Assembly (NCBI GenBank): GCA_911728455.2
Contig: OU452226.1
Span: 9,523,498-9,587,497 of the forward strand
Direction of reading: 5' to 3'
Source: Marthasterias glacialis
Taxonomy: Eukaryota > Echinodermata > Asteroidea > Forcipulatida > Asteriidae
DNA: 64,000 nt
Below the pieces are notes generated by a model. That model searched no databases. It saw nothing but the letters and a program-made list of their open reading frames with translations, and had not been told where the DNA came from. Of this stretch, positions 33,901 to 46,929 are shown piece after piece (positions within the stretch are counted from its first letter, which is position 1; every line of letters begins with the position of its first letter). The translations under genes and the position numbers were made by a program.

Positions 33901-36861
33901 TGGTCCACAAGAATACCCATCTACACAGCAACCCTTTCAGTGGACAAGCTGATAAGACGTCAGCCGTTGCCAAGTCCGCAGCCATCAAAGCCTCCATGAA
34001 AATGGGAAAAATCGGGCACGATGGCAAGGAGTTGTTGACAGCAGAATCACCCAAGGTTAACGGATTTGGTTTTGTGGGGACACCTTCCCCTGCACCAGGT
34101 AAAGGAAAATGCACTGAGTGTAACCGACAAATCAGCACTATGTAAATGAGTAAAATGTTGCCAAAAAAATCATCAATTTAATTTACACAGTATCTTTTTA
34201 ATCGACAATAAATTACGAGGCCTTACAAAAAATAGTGTTGTTTCCTGTAACATGTTGGAAAAGTAGAGGGACTTCAGGTAGGCACGCACAATATTTTAGG
34301 AAAATTTACATTTGCACACTGAGAAATAAAGTTCATGGACAGGTAGAAATTAATCTACATGTAGTTGGTCTTGACTCCCAGAATTGGATGTGTTTACACG
34401 TACTGCACATCTGGAAATAAATTCAGACTTCACATTTGATAAACTATTTTAGTTCAGTCTTGAATTCTGGTGTTGTAGTACAGAAACATGCAGTCCGGTC
34501 AGGAAGAAAATATTTGATCTTTTCAAATTATTACTAAAACATTTTTAACGATGGCAGGTTTTTGAGGGGTCAGTCGGGTTACAGGAAACACAACTATTTT
34601 TTTGTTAGGCCCTATTGTTCATCTTTTGCTTATTGCATTTCCTTTTATGGTTTTTCAACTATTGAAATGGATTTGACATTAACTGTAAAAAAAATTTCTG
34701 TGAACCTTTAATCTGAGTTGTAAAAACTTTTTAAAAATATTATTGGAAAACGTGTGAGAATTTTTGTAGTGTTAACCTCCCTGCTTACCTCAGCTTGCTA
34801 TGTGCTTCATATTGACCCCATGTACCAACATCACACAAGGCTACTGGTAGTCTGGTTCCAAGACTATCCTATTGCATAGTCACAAAACCAATCGCTGCTA
34901 GAGGGCGCTATCATTTCAATAACCGCTATCACCCCACGAACCGCTATTGCTCTTCACAGGATAGCGGTTACTGGAATGACTGATCCTTCTAGCAGCAATA
35001 ATTTTTGTTTGGCTGTAAGGTTTTGTCAGATATGTAACAGGAGCATCGTGGAACAAAGGCTGGGCTACTGGTTGCCCTGCTTGCGAGTTTTGGAGTCAAA
35101 TTGCACATAAACATTTTATGGTAAGCTTGTAAACGCTGTGTTGCCTAAAATGCGCACTACACTATATAACACACATAATGGCGCAAGCAAGATTTTTGTG
35201 ATGATGACATCAAGTGAATTGAGTCAATAGGAACTGCCTGATTTCCATTAGGATCCCTCAGGAAAACCAAAACAGTATTGAACCCAAAACAAGGGGAAAG
35301 GATTTTGGGAAGATTTTTGCGGTGTTAGGATTGTAGCTGCAACAATTCAAAAGCAATTACCTTTTATAGAAGCAAATATGTGATGTTATATGTCATTTTG
35401 TTTTTACTGATTGGTAGGTGCCTACAACGAGTCACCCATGATGACATGGGGTGAGATATCAGGTACACCATTCCGTCTGGACGGGTCTGACACACCGGTG
35501 CACAACACATCGGGTCCAGCATTTACCGTTAGTATCCCACCATTGCAACCATCTTTGTCATGTTCCCTGTATCGCATAACGGTAATGTGTACTTGGACTC
35601 ATAAATAACTAAGGGAACAGGCTATCTTTTACTGACTTGACTGATGCATGGGCAGTGTCAGAATTAGTGAAATACTAATTCATTTTAAAGTGCACAAATA
35701 TTTCAAAACATTAAAAAAAATTCAAAGCAAATTTCTTACACTGATTACAATTTAAAACTGTAAACAAAAAAATCCCTCAAAAGTTGTATATTAACTGCTT
35801 TATTAGAAGTGTAATTGCATCTGGTTAACCACACCATTCTATCGTTTGACCCCCAGTCTACCCCAAAGGGCGCCCTCCTGCCGTTAAAAATAAGGCCTAT
35901 TGGAACACACCCCCAGGCCACCAGTGCTTTTACCTTTGGACACTGATTTTTAACATAGCCATAATTGCTATTTTTCAGATTGCACAAGTGCCAAGGAAAG
36001 AGCGTCTTGTCTTATCTATGGTTGAGGAGGTCACCAAGAAAAACAGGGCCAAGAAACAGAAAGCATTACAGAGAGTCACAGAATCTCTTGTCAGGTGAGA
36101 AGCTATGCCTCCGGACGACTCTTCGTAGACATCTCCAAAAAGGAGTTTGGGACTGCAATTACTATGGTGTCAAGAATGCCGATTATCCAAAACTACACTT
36201 TATTATACATGTTTAAATCACAGTCAAGAGTTTGTCCTTTATTTAAAGGGGCTGTGTCGTCAAGATTATAGCAGGCCTGTGGCTGTGCATGGAAAGATGA
36301 ACTCTCACCCAAATAACTGCACATGTGTGCTTGAGGTCAAATCACAAAGGGTGCCATCTTTGTCAAACCGTGATGTGACTGTCTGTGCGCACGTAGTAAC
36401 CGGGTTATTCCATTTACTGCTTTAATCATGACTCTGACGACACAGCCCCTGTAACTCCAAGTCATTTCAGATAGGAACCGTACACAAGTTGATATTTAAT
36501 CTTTTATTTGATATTTTCTGTGCATAGTCCATCTCCGCGGAGACTTGGCTCACTAGGAACCGCTGAAAGGCTACGAACCCTAACACCAGCTGCCCAAAAA
36601 CTTGTCAACAAAAAACTCTCCGGCTTCAAAATGGACAAAGCGTTGAGGGCAAGCTATACGCCCTCACCAGCGAGAACGCCTGCTGGGGACAAAACTCCCA
36701 TACTGAGACACACCCCACGGCAGACCCCCACGCAGACACCCAGCAAGACACCCTCGGGTAGCAGTAGGGATCAAGTATCAGAAGAGACGTTGACAGACAA
36801 TTTGTTGGATTTGCCAAAGCGGAAAGGAAGGAGTCGGGCGATTGCCATGGACTTCTTCTGA
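30927..36861 (+). CDS. ESS2: ESS2 (DGCR14/ES2) splicing-associated nuclear protein, complete, 8 exons
   Basis: Exons: 30927-31043, 31689-31860, 32110-32250, 32993-33259, 33847-34098, 35418-35527, 35979-36094, 36528-36861. All introns are GT-AG and the phases agree throughout, giving 502 aa and a TGA stop; the human protein is of similar size (about 476 aa). ES2-family landmarks appear in order: KKVLDEETFLEDLEKIIQRD and FFPDLAKLRAQKEYIEA, then TLDKYLAKHTSEDNASFEDI, EEKHRQKHGWLYEAE, HSNPFSG, TWGEISGTPFRLDGSDTP, KNRAKKQKALQRVTE, KALRASYTPSPART, and a C-terminal DFF. ESS2 is conserved across eukaryotes and associates with late spliceosomal complexes in the nucleus (established for the family). 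The C-terminal third is rich in Thr-Pro/Ser-Pro. Several MITEs lie in its introns. The ATG context is GTCATGG. The upstream acceptor at 30,888 suggests a non-coding 5' exon. Confidence 0.95.
31130..31310 (+). repeat. tRNA-like repeat fragment in ESS2 intron 1
   Basis: A perfect box B (GGGTTCGAATCCC, about 31,173-31,185) is followed by CACACATCGGTGTAGGGGT, a word also seen near 63,490 (CACACATCAGTGTAGGGGT). It is probably part of a second SINE-like family. No intact tRNA fold is visible. Confidence 0.45.
31877..31997. repeat. dispersed repeat in ESS2 intron 2
   Basis: It begins TTAAGCCTTTGAGAAAGACT and runs through GTTTGCATTTATACCGCAGG to GCAGTTTGCAACAGCTAAA. It is closely similar to 183-290 and partly to 12,905-12,965. 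Confidence 0.6.
34890..35005. repeat. foldback element in ESS2 intron 5
   Basis: The arms GCTGCTAGAGGGCGCTATCA / TCCTTCTAGCAGC and AATAACCGCTATC / GATAGCGGTTACTGG are inverted, making a hairpin of about 110 bp. Large parts of the rest of this intron (34,099-35,417) have no recognisable feature. Confidence 0.6.
36248..36449. mobile_element. MITE family F in ESS2 intron 7
   Basis: The ends GGGGCTGTGTCGTCAAGATT and ACGACACAGCCCC are inverted repeats. It is a close relative of the copy at 57,148-57,350. It lies between the last two coding exons and leaves the splice sites intact. Confidence 0.8.
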
Positions 36862-38250
36862 TCAGTGTCTGCCATATCAAAAAAGAAGATGAGTCGGACT
36901 CCATGGTTGGCCTTGAACAGTCACCAAGAACTTAAGGCGCTGTCAGTCAATTTGCAGGAATGACAACTAATCACCTCCATCCACTTGCAAGAATGGCAAA
37001 GTTCTTATATTTTGGCAGGGGCCACAACTGACTCCTCCCCCAACCCTGCCATGCAGAGCAGACTCCTGAGAAGACACTATCTTGAAGTAGGCTGTAAGTC
37101 AACACTGGAGTCTGTCACATAGGCAAAAAGAAAGGGTAGATACCACATTCCCCCTCCAGTGAGAAAACCCTCTCTGGGAGGCAATTTTGAACCAATACGG
37201 ACTGTCTTATTTTGGCACAGATTTGAACATGTTATAGTTCGTGATGTGGTTCCCTTCTCAGGAAAACCCCTGTACAAATTCCCAAAAGTCTGAATACCCA
37301 CAAGACTTGATAGTCTACAGACCTGTAATCATACACCTAGACTGGTCTCCTGCACCTAGACTGGTCTCCTGTCTTTACTCATCGCTATAAAGACAAGCAC
37401 CAGTCTTACAAACCCAACAGTTTCATTGGATTTGAATGCATGGACATACTGGGCTTTCATATCTGTGTTCTGATTGGTCCAAAGTACATCATCTCGCAAG
37501 CAATTATGGACCCGCTCTGGCCACTGCACAAAGGAGATAATTCTTCCATGTCAACTAACGATAGTGTATTTTACGGTATGTTTGTAGGCTAATTGATGCA
37601 ATGTAGCCTAAAAGAACTATTACATATAGTTGTGATGTGTCAAGCAAATGTGGGTCAAAGGTAAATATCTGATGATCGCGGTAAATGTGGTATTTGAAGG
37701 CCGCTATCTGGCATTATTCACGAACGTTGAAGCGATGATGTCAGATGTTGAGACTATCATAGATCTACCAATACACTCCCAGGAAGTGGCTGTGGAGTTA
37801 ACACCAAAGCAGAGAGCACACTCCTTTGGTCCCACACCATTGAGATCAACTACCTTGTCTGTAATGTCAATCAATGGGACATTAGTTACAAGGATGTGAC
37901 AAAGGCAAAGGGATGTGAGTCACAGTCATACATGTTAAATGGGTTACAATGAGTGTTAGATAATTATCATACTCTGCTTTTATAAGTTGCTTTGGATTTA
38001 ATGTATAAAAAGAAAAACATCATTTTCGATAAATCTTAAGAAATATAGATTTGTTTAGTGAAATTTTTTAGTTTCTCCCAATTTTGGAGGGCAATGCTTT
38101 TCACTGTATTTATTCACTTTTCAAACAAATCCCCTTTTTGTGGCAAGATCTAAAAGGTTAGTGCATGTGTACAGCAAGATCATAAGGGTGCAAATATCTT
38201 GTTTACATTTTGCCACATGACCTGCTTTTAAAAAGAACAGAAAAGATGTC
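36862..38250. other. 3' UTR and flank of ESS2
   Basis: I see no new gene. A 19-bp tandem duplication (CACCTAGACTGGTCTCCTG) is at about 37,335-37,375. No AATAAA is evident close to the stop; the first clear one is near 39,245. An 83-codon ORF at 37,648-37,899 has no recognisable domain. Confidence 0.4.
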
Positions 38251-38254
38251 TTAA

Positions 38255-38875
38255 AGAGGGGCGCCAAGATCAAATTCAGTTTTGTGATGCATTCATTTTC
38301 CAATAGATGAAAGTGGGGGAAAACAATTACCAGTCGTTAACCTTACATTACATATAGTCTCTAACCTCACATTACATATAGGCAGCACTACATGGACAAG
38401 AACAGCACAGGACAGAGTGAAATGGAATGTTGATGAAGAGGCCTTCCTCCTACAGTGGAGAGTAACAGGATAGAAAGAACCTTACATTGAAACGGTGTAA
38501 AATGCCATTGTGTTTGAAAACCATCCAGTGCGAATTTTGTCAAAATCCAAAAGCATCCAATGACATCACATATGAGTCTGTACAGGAAAATTTTGTACAG
38601 GAAAATTGTTTAATTCATTCCTGAAAGTCGATGATACTACATTGTAAATCAAAACAGACTCCTCATTGGACTGTGCAGCAAACCAATTTGTTGTTGATAT
38701 CCAATGACGTCATGTTTCAAATTCCGCTGTAAAAAGAGATGACATAAAATGGCAATTTACACCATTTTAAAGTGAGGTTAGAGGCTTGTCTTTTTTCCCC
38801 CACTTTCATAAGGGCTCCATTGAAAAATGAGTGCATCACAAAAACTGAATTTGACCTTGGAGCCCCTTTAAATGT
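38255..38875. repeat. foldback element (family J), compact complete copy
   Basis: The left arm (from AAAGAGGGGCGCCAAGATCA through TTTTGTGATGCATTCATTTT) and right arm (AAAATGAGTGCATCACAAAA through TTGACCTTGGAGCCCCTTT) are inverted over roughly 60 bp. The interior holds further mirrored words around GTACAGGAAAATT. There is no ORF. Confidence 0.75.
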
Positions 38876-39149
38876 ATCACAGGTTGAGAATTATTTGATG
38901 CTTCTGATCATGGTTACGCATGTTTGATGCCTTCAGCTTATTCTCTAAGCTTAAGTTTTTGTATTGACAAAAGAAGTTAATTAGAATTTCCTCAATGGGA
39001 GATTTATGAGGACGCTAGGTGGCAGCAGACCTACCAGGTATAACTATTGTTCTCGGAAAATGTGCGCATGCTCATAACCCTGTAAACAATGACAATTTAC
39101 CTTGTAAGTCTGCTGCAACCTATCGTTCCAAAGTCTTTCATTAACCATA

Positions 39150-39335
39150 TTTTTGACCACATGAGGGCGCTGTCAACGGGTAATTTCCTTGCATCACAAT
39201 TACAGTTTTATATTATTTTGACTGCCTGGTTGTTTTCTTGTATAATAAATAAATAATGGAAAAACCAGTTTTACTTGTTTTGCATCACGTCAAATTGGAG
39301 GACACACGCCCTCAAGCGGTCAAAAATACTGCCAA
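39150..39335. repeat. foldback element with AGGGCGCTG / GCCCTCAAGCG arms
   Basis: The left end TTTTTGACCACATGAGGGCG and right end CGCCCTCAAGCGGTCAAAAA are inverted. A reverse-oriented relative with the shared interior word TGCATCA(T/C)GTAAA-like and AAAACAAGTAAAACT is at about 53,115-53,315. Confidence 0.6.
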
Positions 39336-39589
39336 TTGCAAGGTCATTTATAATTAATGCTGTTTCATTTGATTTGATTTCAAATCCTTGAATGTTAATA
39401 AATAAAATGAAATCCTGATGACAAGTGATCTACCAATTATTATGACTTCTGTTTAGTTAGTCTTGATTCAAGCTGTTTGTATCAGCGTTTTTAATGTTAT
39501 TAATTTGACAAGAGGGCGCCCTTTTATGTAACAAGTATGTAGTTTTGAAGAGGCTTTTACAAACACAGTATCAACATCTACCCTCGCAG

Positions 39590-39737
39590 GTACCCATTTA
39601 TACCCCTGAATGAAGAGAAGCAATTACAGTGAAGCATCTTGCTCAAGGACACAAGCGTCATGACCGGGAATCGAACCCACGCTTAACCACCTCAACTTGA
39701 GTCCACTGCACTAGACCGCTCAACCATGACATGACAC
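39590..39737 (-). mobile_element. tRNA-Leu-derived SINE fragment, minus strand
   Basis: Read on the minus strand: GTCATGTCATGGTTGAGCGG, GGACTCAAGTTGAGG, box B-like GGTTCGATTCC, then CTTGTGTCCTTGAGCAAG. It is the 5' part of the family described at 25,508. A (TCAA)n run follows at about 39,770-39,797 on the plus strand. Confidence 0.65.
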
Positions 39738-39957
39738 TTTAAATCTATAAATTAACCAACTAGTCAATCAATTGATCAATCAATCAATCAATCAATGAAA
39801 GGACAACACAGAATTTATAATTAAAACCCTGATTCAATGAAATAATTTTGGTATTTTGAGATTGTTGCAAGTGCACAATTTCGTTTTGGATTGAGACTAG
39901 AATCGTAGAATTAAAACCAAACAATTCCAAATTTGGATGATTGGAAGGAAGTATTGG

Positions 39958-40191
39958 AGGGGGGGGGGTGGGGGTGGTGGCAAAAATAGTTAAATTCTCA
40001 CCAAATGAACGTTGAAGTTTGTGCTGAAAAGGTTCAACTTCAGACCACTTGCTTTTAATTTTTATGTCCTTATCCATGACTATTGACATGGATATTACAA
40101 AATTGTACCATGCTATGTCTTATAAAAAGGAAAGGTTTTATCAACTTTGTGTCTGTTTCCTGTGGTGGTGCAGTATTTTATTCCATTTATT

Positions 40192-40222
<31 letters not shown>

Positions 40223-40235
40223 TTATTTATTTAAA
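39958..40235. repeat. poly-G and (TTTA)n simple repeats
   Basis: Poly-G-rich sequence lies at about 39,958-39,978 and a (TTTA)n/(ATTT)n microsatellite at about 40,185-40,235, just upstream of the gene start at 40,620. Confidence 0.8.
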
Positions 40236-40619
40236 CTTCAATTTACTTTTCTGTATTGTGGCAACATGTACTTAAGAAAAAGGTTCTTGACATTGAGTTC
40301 TAACTCAACCCCCGTACAAGCGCTATGTCATTAAAACACCGACAGTCACCACAGTGATGGGTCGTGTGATGCTTCATGTACACAAGGTATGGAATGACGT
40401 CATATCTGACCCCACAATTTACATGTACGTGACCGACGCGTTTGTGTGTGCTGTGTACAATAATGTAATGTACATGTACAGTGTACATGTAATAACAGTG
40501 TGCATGTACACACACGAAGTAATGGTCTTTACCCGACGCTCTCTCGGTGGGACTGCACAACTTCTACTACGTGTAGGAAATCTTCCCCTTACAGTTTGCT
40601 GAGATTTGCTACCAACAAA

Positions 40620-40795
40620 ATGGGTGCCGATCCCAACCTAGACGAGGCCCATTTCAAGAAGTTTCTGGAGGAGTTCAGCTCAACTCATGCCGGGACGGAT
40701 AATCTTCCCTTTTCGAGTCTGACTTGTCGCCTGACGAAGGACGAAATCGAAGGAGAGTGCCTGGAATGGGTAACAAATTGCCTCGTTGGGCAGAA
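40620..40795 (+). CDS. first coding exon of an unrecognised gene
   Basis: The ATG at 40,620 has a strong context (AAAATGG) and opens 58 codons plus two bases, ending at a strong donor GTAAGT (40,796). The protein starts MGADPNLDEAHFKKFLEEFS and continues with LTCRLTKDEIEGECLEWVTN. It is acidic and probably helical, with no signal peptide. I do not recognise the family. Codon use and lack of low complexity look coding. The next exon must add one base to complete the codon. I found none I can defend up to 64,000, so the first intron may exceed 23 kb. A prefix this short cannot be assigned a function. Confidence 0.6.
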
Positions 40796-41189
40796 GTAAG
40801 TCTTCTCCTATCTTCTTGTCTTTCTCTCGTTTTAAAATGACTCTTTACTAAGTAACAATACTCGTTGATACTTTTTCAGTCATGTCCTTGAAGAGTAGAT
40901 TAATTTCCTGTGGGTTTCATATGAACAACGCATAATAAATCCAAACTTTTAGTGTTTCACTGCAACATTTTGCATTTTTAACTTTTTTCTTCTAAGTTCT
41001 AACTTCTATTGATGAACTTTTTGTTTTGATGCAACAATACACAAAGTACATTCTTCTCGTAGCTGAATTACCTTTACCAGTTGTGGTATGGCCTAGCAAC
41101 CATGGTTATAATTATATTGAGCTTGACATTTCATTGTAACCTGTGATCGGTAGGGGTCGATTGTTACGATTATCGTAGTTAAGTGTTAT

Positions 41190-41325
41190 GCTGCTAAGTG
41201 CTAACTGCTAGTGCTACATGACTACACTACTGCTACGGACGCTAGTGCTAGTGCTACTGGCTACTGCTAGTGCTAGTGTAGTGATAGAGTAGTGCTACTG
41301 CTAGTGCTAGTCATAGTGCTGAGCC
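41190..41325. repeat. GCTAGT-type tandem repeat
   Basis: Irregular GCTAGTGCTACT words are repeated over about 135 bp, not coding. Confidence 0.8.
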
Positions 41326-41517
41326 TAAGAGATGAGAAGATTCCAAGTGATTTAGCCTTTTAGGGTAAAAGAATCCAGGGTAGTGGGACTAGTGTAGGCC
41401 TACTGGAATTTCAACTGCCACCTTTTCACTTACATTTGATTTCCATTTTCTGTCATAATAAGTGTAAACGTTGCAGTTGGATTTAGCACCTTTTTCCAAT
41501 TCAAGCAAAACTGTACC

Positions 41518-41690
41518 GCAGGCCTGAAAATACAGAGGGCTTGCTGTTGCTCTGGGTCTACTCTTTTTTGGCCTTGCCTTGGTGCCCCTTCAATTCAAAA
41601 ATTTCCCGAAGTTAAAGATTTTCCAATGGAAGTGCTCTTGTAAAAGTGAAAATGGCCTTGCCTTCTCAAAGATGAAATTTCAGGCCTGCC
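41518..41690 (+). mobile_element. MITE, family E variant (E2)
   Basis: It is bounded by CAGGCCTG at both ends. It contains GGCCTTGCCTTGGTGCCCCT, TTTTCCAATGGAAGTGCTCT and AAAGATGAAATTTCAGGCCTG. Relatives are at about 49,438-49,600 (plus) and 63,205-63,365 (minus). Confidence 0.6.
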
Positions 41691-42856
41691 TGCCGAGATT
41701 AATTTTGGAGGATATTGATTGTTGAAATTACTTAAAGGTCTGTCAGTTAATTTTGTAGATAAGAAAAAGGGTCTTTCCATTACTCAGATATAAATCAAAC
41801 CACCAAATAGTGTTCACAGACATTCAGAATTAGAATTTGTGGCCCCCTGTGCTCTGGCCATTTTGAAGCACCACGTTTGACAAAATATCTATTGGACAAT
41901 CCAAAGTCAACTAGCCACACATGTTTAATTACAGCTACTAATCTTTCTCCTAAACTTCGACTTACATACATGTATCTTGCAACAATCAAGAAAAAAAGTG
42001 GGCCAGTACAGGGACCATTTTCAAAAAGTTATCCAAAAGACAACATCTTGTCTCGTGCAAGACCTATAACTTGTCTTTGTGCTTTGCTTCACTTTTTGGG
42101 GGAAGTTTAAGTGTACATTAGTAAAATTCTTCAAAGAACACAGGGATGTACAGTATACATTGTGGGTACTATAGTGGATTTGTAAAACACAATATTTTTG
42201 TGCAGTGATTGTTTAGTTTTGGGGGGTTACTTGCCCTGTGTTAAAATTACTGGACTGTGGTTCAGTGCGCCTGTGGTTATTTCAATCCCTGCATAAGGGT
42301 ATCAGAGCTAAAAATGTTGGCCACCTCCCACTTTGAAGTGCTCAGTGACAAAATTCATCACTCTTCCTGGCTGGACTTTATACAATTAGCATCTAACATG
42401 TAACTGGGCACAGTCAGGCTTGATGCTCACTGCTTACACGTTGCAGGCTCTTCTTGGTGACCCTGCCCCCTGATTTGCTATAGATCTTGATCACTAAAAT
42501 GTGTTGTAAATGCAGGCCTATAGTTTATTATGTTTGATAATTTATAGGAGAAATAGAAAGTGCAAATGCACACAGTCAAAGAACAATGTATTTATACATT
42601 GTAAAAAAAGGAGAGGGGAAATAGAGGAGGGGGGGACCCAGCAAGCTCAGTGATGTATGTGCTTGATTGACATTTGGATGACAGCTGTACATGATAGTAA
42701 TTAGCACTTGATTCGGGTGGAAGCATGGGGAAGTGAGTTCACAGAATGAGCTTATTGAAGGAGTTGAAGACCTGTCAGGGTGGTAATCCTATTGATCTGA
42801 TGACATTACTGGCAACAGTTAGCAACAGTAATGTAGAGTAGGCCTACATGTAGTAG
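41691..42856. other. non-coding, nothing recognised
   Basis: I see no gene, RNA or clear repeat in this stretch. Confidence 0.35.
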
Positions 42857-43091
42857 GGATTATTTTGTCAGAATTGCAGGAATCGTTTTTCTTTGAAAGT
42901 ACTGCTGGCACAAAGAAACCATGGAGGAAGGAAAACCCAGACTTGACAAAGCCAAGAGAATATTCTCTTTCTTGTATGGTGCGTTTTGTTTTCTCGACCA
43001 AGAATTGCAAAACATGTACATCGGCCATTAGGGCATTTGTTTGGTATTAAACCTGGAACCATGGCTCTAATCCAGGTTCACTCTGACTTTT
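42857..43091 (-). mobile_element. TTAA-type MITE (family T), internal fragment, minus strand
   Basis: On the minus strand it reads AGTCAGAGTGAACC, TTTTGCAATTC, TGGTCGAGAAAACAAAAC, GAATATTCTCTTGGCTTTGT, CAAGTCTGGGTTTTCC, TCTTTGTGCCAGCAGTACTT and AAAGAAAAACGATTCC, the same order as 11,530-11,790. Both ends are missing. Confidence 0.65.
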
Positions 43092-46000
43092 AACAGGGCC
43101 CATCGTAGTTTGGCAGGGCCCATCTATTTATAACGCAAATGTATAGACTTAGACTAAGTTGACCTCAAGAGCTTACGAGTTTTCCACTAATGTGTTTTTT
43201 GATGTGGGAAAAATAAAAATCACACAAAGTTGCAACTGTGTTAAAAACTCTCATAGCCGATGGCTCAGAGGTGCCAGGAAGCTCAATGGTGACCTTTTCA
43301 TTGCAAGATGTACATGGTCTATTGGTTACAACACACTACTTGATCTTAAAATGACCTTTGTGAAAAAAGTTCAAGTTGGGATCAAAATAAAGCATGGGAA
43401 ATCAGCTTTGAAATTGTGTACGCCTTGACTTCAGTCATTGTTTCTAGAATTTATCTTTGCAAGTTCAAAGATAGTAGAGTAATTTACAGCTTAAAAAGGC
43501 AATTTACCATAGCATTACCTGTGTTTAACACTGGACACTGCCAGGGGTAATCAGTGCCAAAGCAACTCCCATAGACCTTTGCTGAATGTGGATTGGTTTT
43601 CTGCCACTTAAACACACTTAAAATCAGTATGTGAATACATGTACGATGCACAAGTGTCTTTAAACCCGGTTGAAATTAAATAATGCAGAGAGAGATATCA
43701 TGTGAACTCTAAACAAAGACTGGCAAAAACGGGGTGGGGGGGCTGTTCAATGGAAAGGCAAAAGATCCAACATGTACAATTTTTTTGTAAGCTCAGGAAT
43801 GTACCATAATATCCATTGTCTGCAGCAATGCAGAATGTCTGACAGTTCCTACAGCAGAAACAAAAGCTGAAGTCTGCCACGCATCAAAATGTGGCTGGGC
43901 AGCATATTGGGAGTTCTTTCACACCATTGCCCTGTGTGTCACATTTCCTGAACTTGATCACTGATAGGTGTGCTACTTAATGAACTTGCACTGTGCGTTA
44001 GGGGTCACTGAGCCATCTGGCTTTTAGTGCAGCTGTGAACCTCATTGTTAACTGTGCAGGCTCCTTCTTTGGAGTTGAGTCTTGAGACACTGGTTACCGT
44101 AGTACTGGTACCCGTTGCACTTTTAAAAAGGAAGTTACGACATGTACAATGTACAGCATGTGCTGTTTAGGAAAGGACATTGTTGGGTCATGCCTGTAGT
44201 TTTCACAAAATATATTAGACTACATACAGTGAAGTACATGTATGTAGATACAGAATGGATCAAAGAATTTGAGGTTTTGCATGGTGGAGATACTACAGGT
44301 CTTGGATACTACAAGTTTTCGGATACACCATATTTTATTAAATAATCTCTTCTAGGAAGAGGTGATGGCTCTGAATAAAGCTGGTCAGTTTTTTTCTCAA
44401 CCATCATGACCATCATCAGGAGAAATAATGTACATAATATATGTGTACAGAAGCACATTCCTGATGTTAATTCTCCCCCACCCCCACACTCTTCATTCCA
44501 CAACCAGATTTCGGAATAATGTTTTTAAAAATTGGGCATTCAGGTTGACTTAGTGGTACATGTATCTTCCCTGAGTTTCACCCCTGCCCTGGAGCCTTGT
44601 GTGGGGATTGGGTTTTCAGTCCCTACAGCAGTAGTACCTGATGCATGGGGTTTTCCCTATTTGGGGTTTTTCCTCCCAAGTCTAAAACTGACATTTCTTC
44701 GTTATATTCTCTACACAAGGACAAATAATATGCATTTTCATGCCTACAGGTCACACAGCACTAGGCGCTTTTGAGGGTGCCTTGGTTTCATTTAGTTAAA
44801 GATAAAATAATAATTAAATACAGTTTACATACATACATGTAGGCCTATGATGTAAAAGAAGTGCGTTGATGTTTACTTAGCACTACCTATTTGTAATAAG
44901 GGTAACCCGTCCAGGACAGCTGTTCATTTAGAACCTCATAAAAAAAATCAATATTTAAGAAGAAAAAAATAGATCAAGTTGAAGATGTACTACATGTAGT
45001 ACCCTGTACATGTACAAAATTAATTTGCCATCCATGTCATGCAGTCAGCTATATGTAGACCTTTTTATCCATCGTGAATAATGGTCATTAACTGTCTGAA
45101 TCGATTTATGATTCATGAGGAAATGCAAAAATAATTTCATCCGTATCAAACCATTTCCTTTTATTATACTTTAAAACTCAGTTGTACAAACATTCCGCAC
45201 ACTTGAAGGATACACACATTTTGATCGACTTGTTCTTCGGCATTTCAGTTCACGTAAATTTGCACATTATTTATGCACATGTGCAGGCTGTACAACGAAG
45301 GACCAGGTCCTGTACCTGTTAATCAGAAATGTGATTATGCCTTTACTATTGACATGTGTTACCCCAGATATTACACGGACATATTACATCTGCTGGCCCA
45401 GATATAAATAGCCTAAGACTTCCCTGAATATCCAGGGAGGTGAAAATGCCAAGAACAGGGTACATGCATGACGTGAGATTGGGTTTAAGTCCTGGCAGGA
45501 TATAGCGTGCAAATACAGTTAGTATTGGTTTTACCACTGGTGTAAGTAGGGGACGGTAGTCGTTCTTAAAGATGTAATGACTGTAGGTTTCTCGATATTG
45601 AAGCAAAAATGCAATCAGAGCACTTTCAGAGTTTTGTTTCCGCAATTATTATCATTTTTAAAAAAATTGTTTAAATGTAATCCCACATGGTCCTTTTTTT
45701 AAACCATTCTTAATAATTCTACATTTTAATGAGTCTGTTTACACGGCAGTGTGTATGATTTTTTTTACTTATTGTACATAACATGTACATGTAGTTGGGA
45801 CACTCACAGTTTCTGTTATATCTTAGGTACTTACATGTATAAACCTTCCCAATATAATTAATTTTTATGACTTGAAATTAACATTTTAATGTACTTGTGT
45901 ACATGTAGCATTAATATTGGCGATTTCAGGTTTTTTGTAACCTGTCATACTATAGGGCCTACTTTTTTTGTTCAATCCTTTTAATCTAATCCACCTATTA

Positions 46001-46516
46001 CAATGTACAGCACACATTCATGTAGGTCTGCGTTGTGTTGATTTCATAGATGTTTAGTTGTTAATGTTAAATTATGCGTTTTCTACAACTGTAAGTTTAA
46101 TCCTTCAGCGCCTTAGAGCATGGTTTGCATGATTAGAGCGCTTTGAAAATGTATTATTATTCATGAGAGAGTTTGGTTTGCTGGACAAGTTTCCACCAGG
46201 TACTCGTGAATCACTGACCTGACCCAATTTCCTAGATTTGCTCGGTAGGTTTATCTGCTTAGCAAAAATTTGAAGAAAAACAGCTAAAAAACAATGCATA
46301 TTTGCATTGTATTTTGACTGGTATTCTGTTGCTGCTGAGCAAATTTTGTTGGGATTGCACTTGACGATTTCTTTTGCTTAAAACCTTAAAAAAAAACCCA
46401 TCAAAATCCAACTTATGTCTGTAAATGAAATTATAAAAAGGATAATGCTTTACATATACATAGCATCAGGCATACAACTGTACCAGCATAATCTGAGTCA
46501 AACAGTTTGAGGTTAC
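43092..46516. other. non-coding, few features
   Basis: No exon is recognised. TACATGTA words are frequent (for example 45,000-45,015 and 45,780-45,795). A SINE-tail-like segment with AAAATAATAATTAAAT lies at about 44,765-44,818. Confidence 0.35.
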
Positions 46517-46922
46517 CATAATATGCAGGGCTCGAATTTGGGAGGAAAATCCACAAGATTGCAGGGCTTGTACATGTAGCTCAACCTTTTAACCGGACAG
46601 GAATTTATTTTACAAGACCCAATTTGAAATGAATACACTGCTTTTATTTGAACAACACTAAGGGAAGATCTATCTCATTTGTCTTATATGGGTAAGTACA
46701 CATCGCTACTGAACAGAATTGAAAGATATTTATCAGAGGCAAAGACAACATTTGAACGTCATTTTTTTGAAATTTACAGTTATTAATACTCAGTGAGGTT
46801 TTGTTATCAAATTGTAAAACACAAGACTGCCGGACTTGTCAGGTCTTGAGTTTACTGTCCTGACACTAAAATCATTGGCCTCGGGTCTGCGGTCCAGTGT
46901 AAATTTCGAGCCCTGCATAATG
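46517..46922. mobile_element. hAT-like MITE with GCAGGGCTCGAATTT ends
   Basis: The left end CAGGGCTCGAATTT and right end AAATTTCGAGCCCTG are inverted. They are flanked by CATAATAT and CATAATGT, an 8-bp target duplication with one mismatch, as expected for hAT insertion. The interior has no ORF. Confidence 0.7.
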
Positions 46923-46929
46923 TTTTGAT

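Noticed and set aside
37648..37899. 83-codon ORF downstream of ESS2
   Set aside because: No domain, no splice context, and its length is within chance for this composition.
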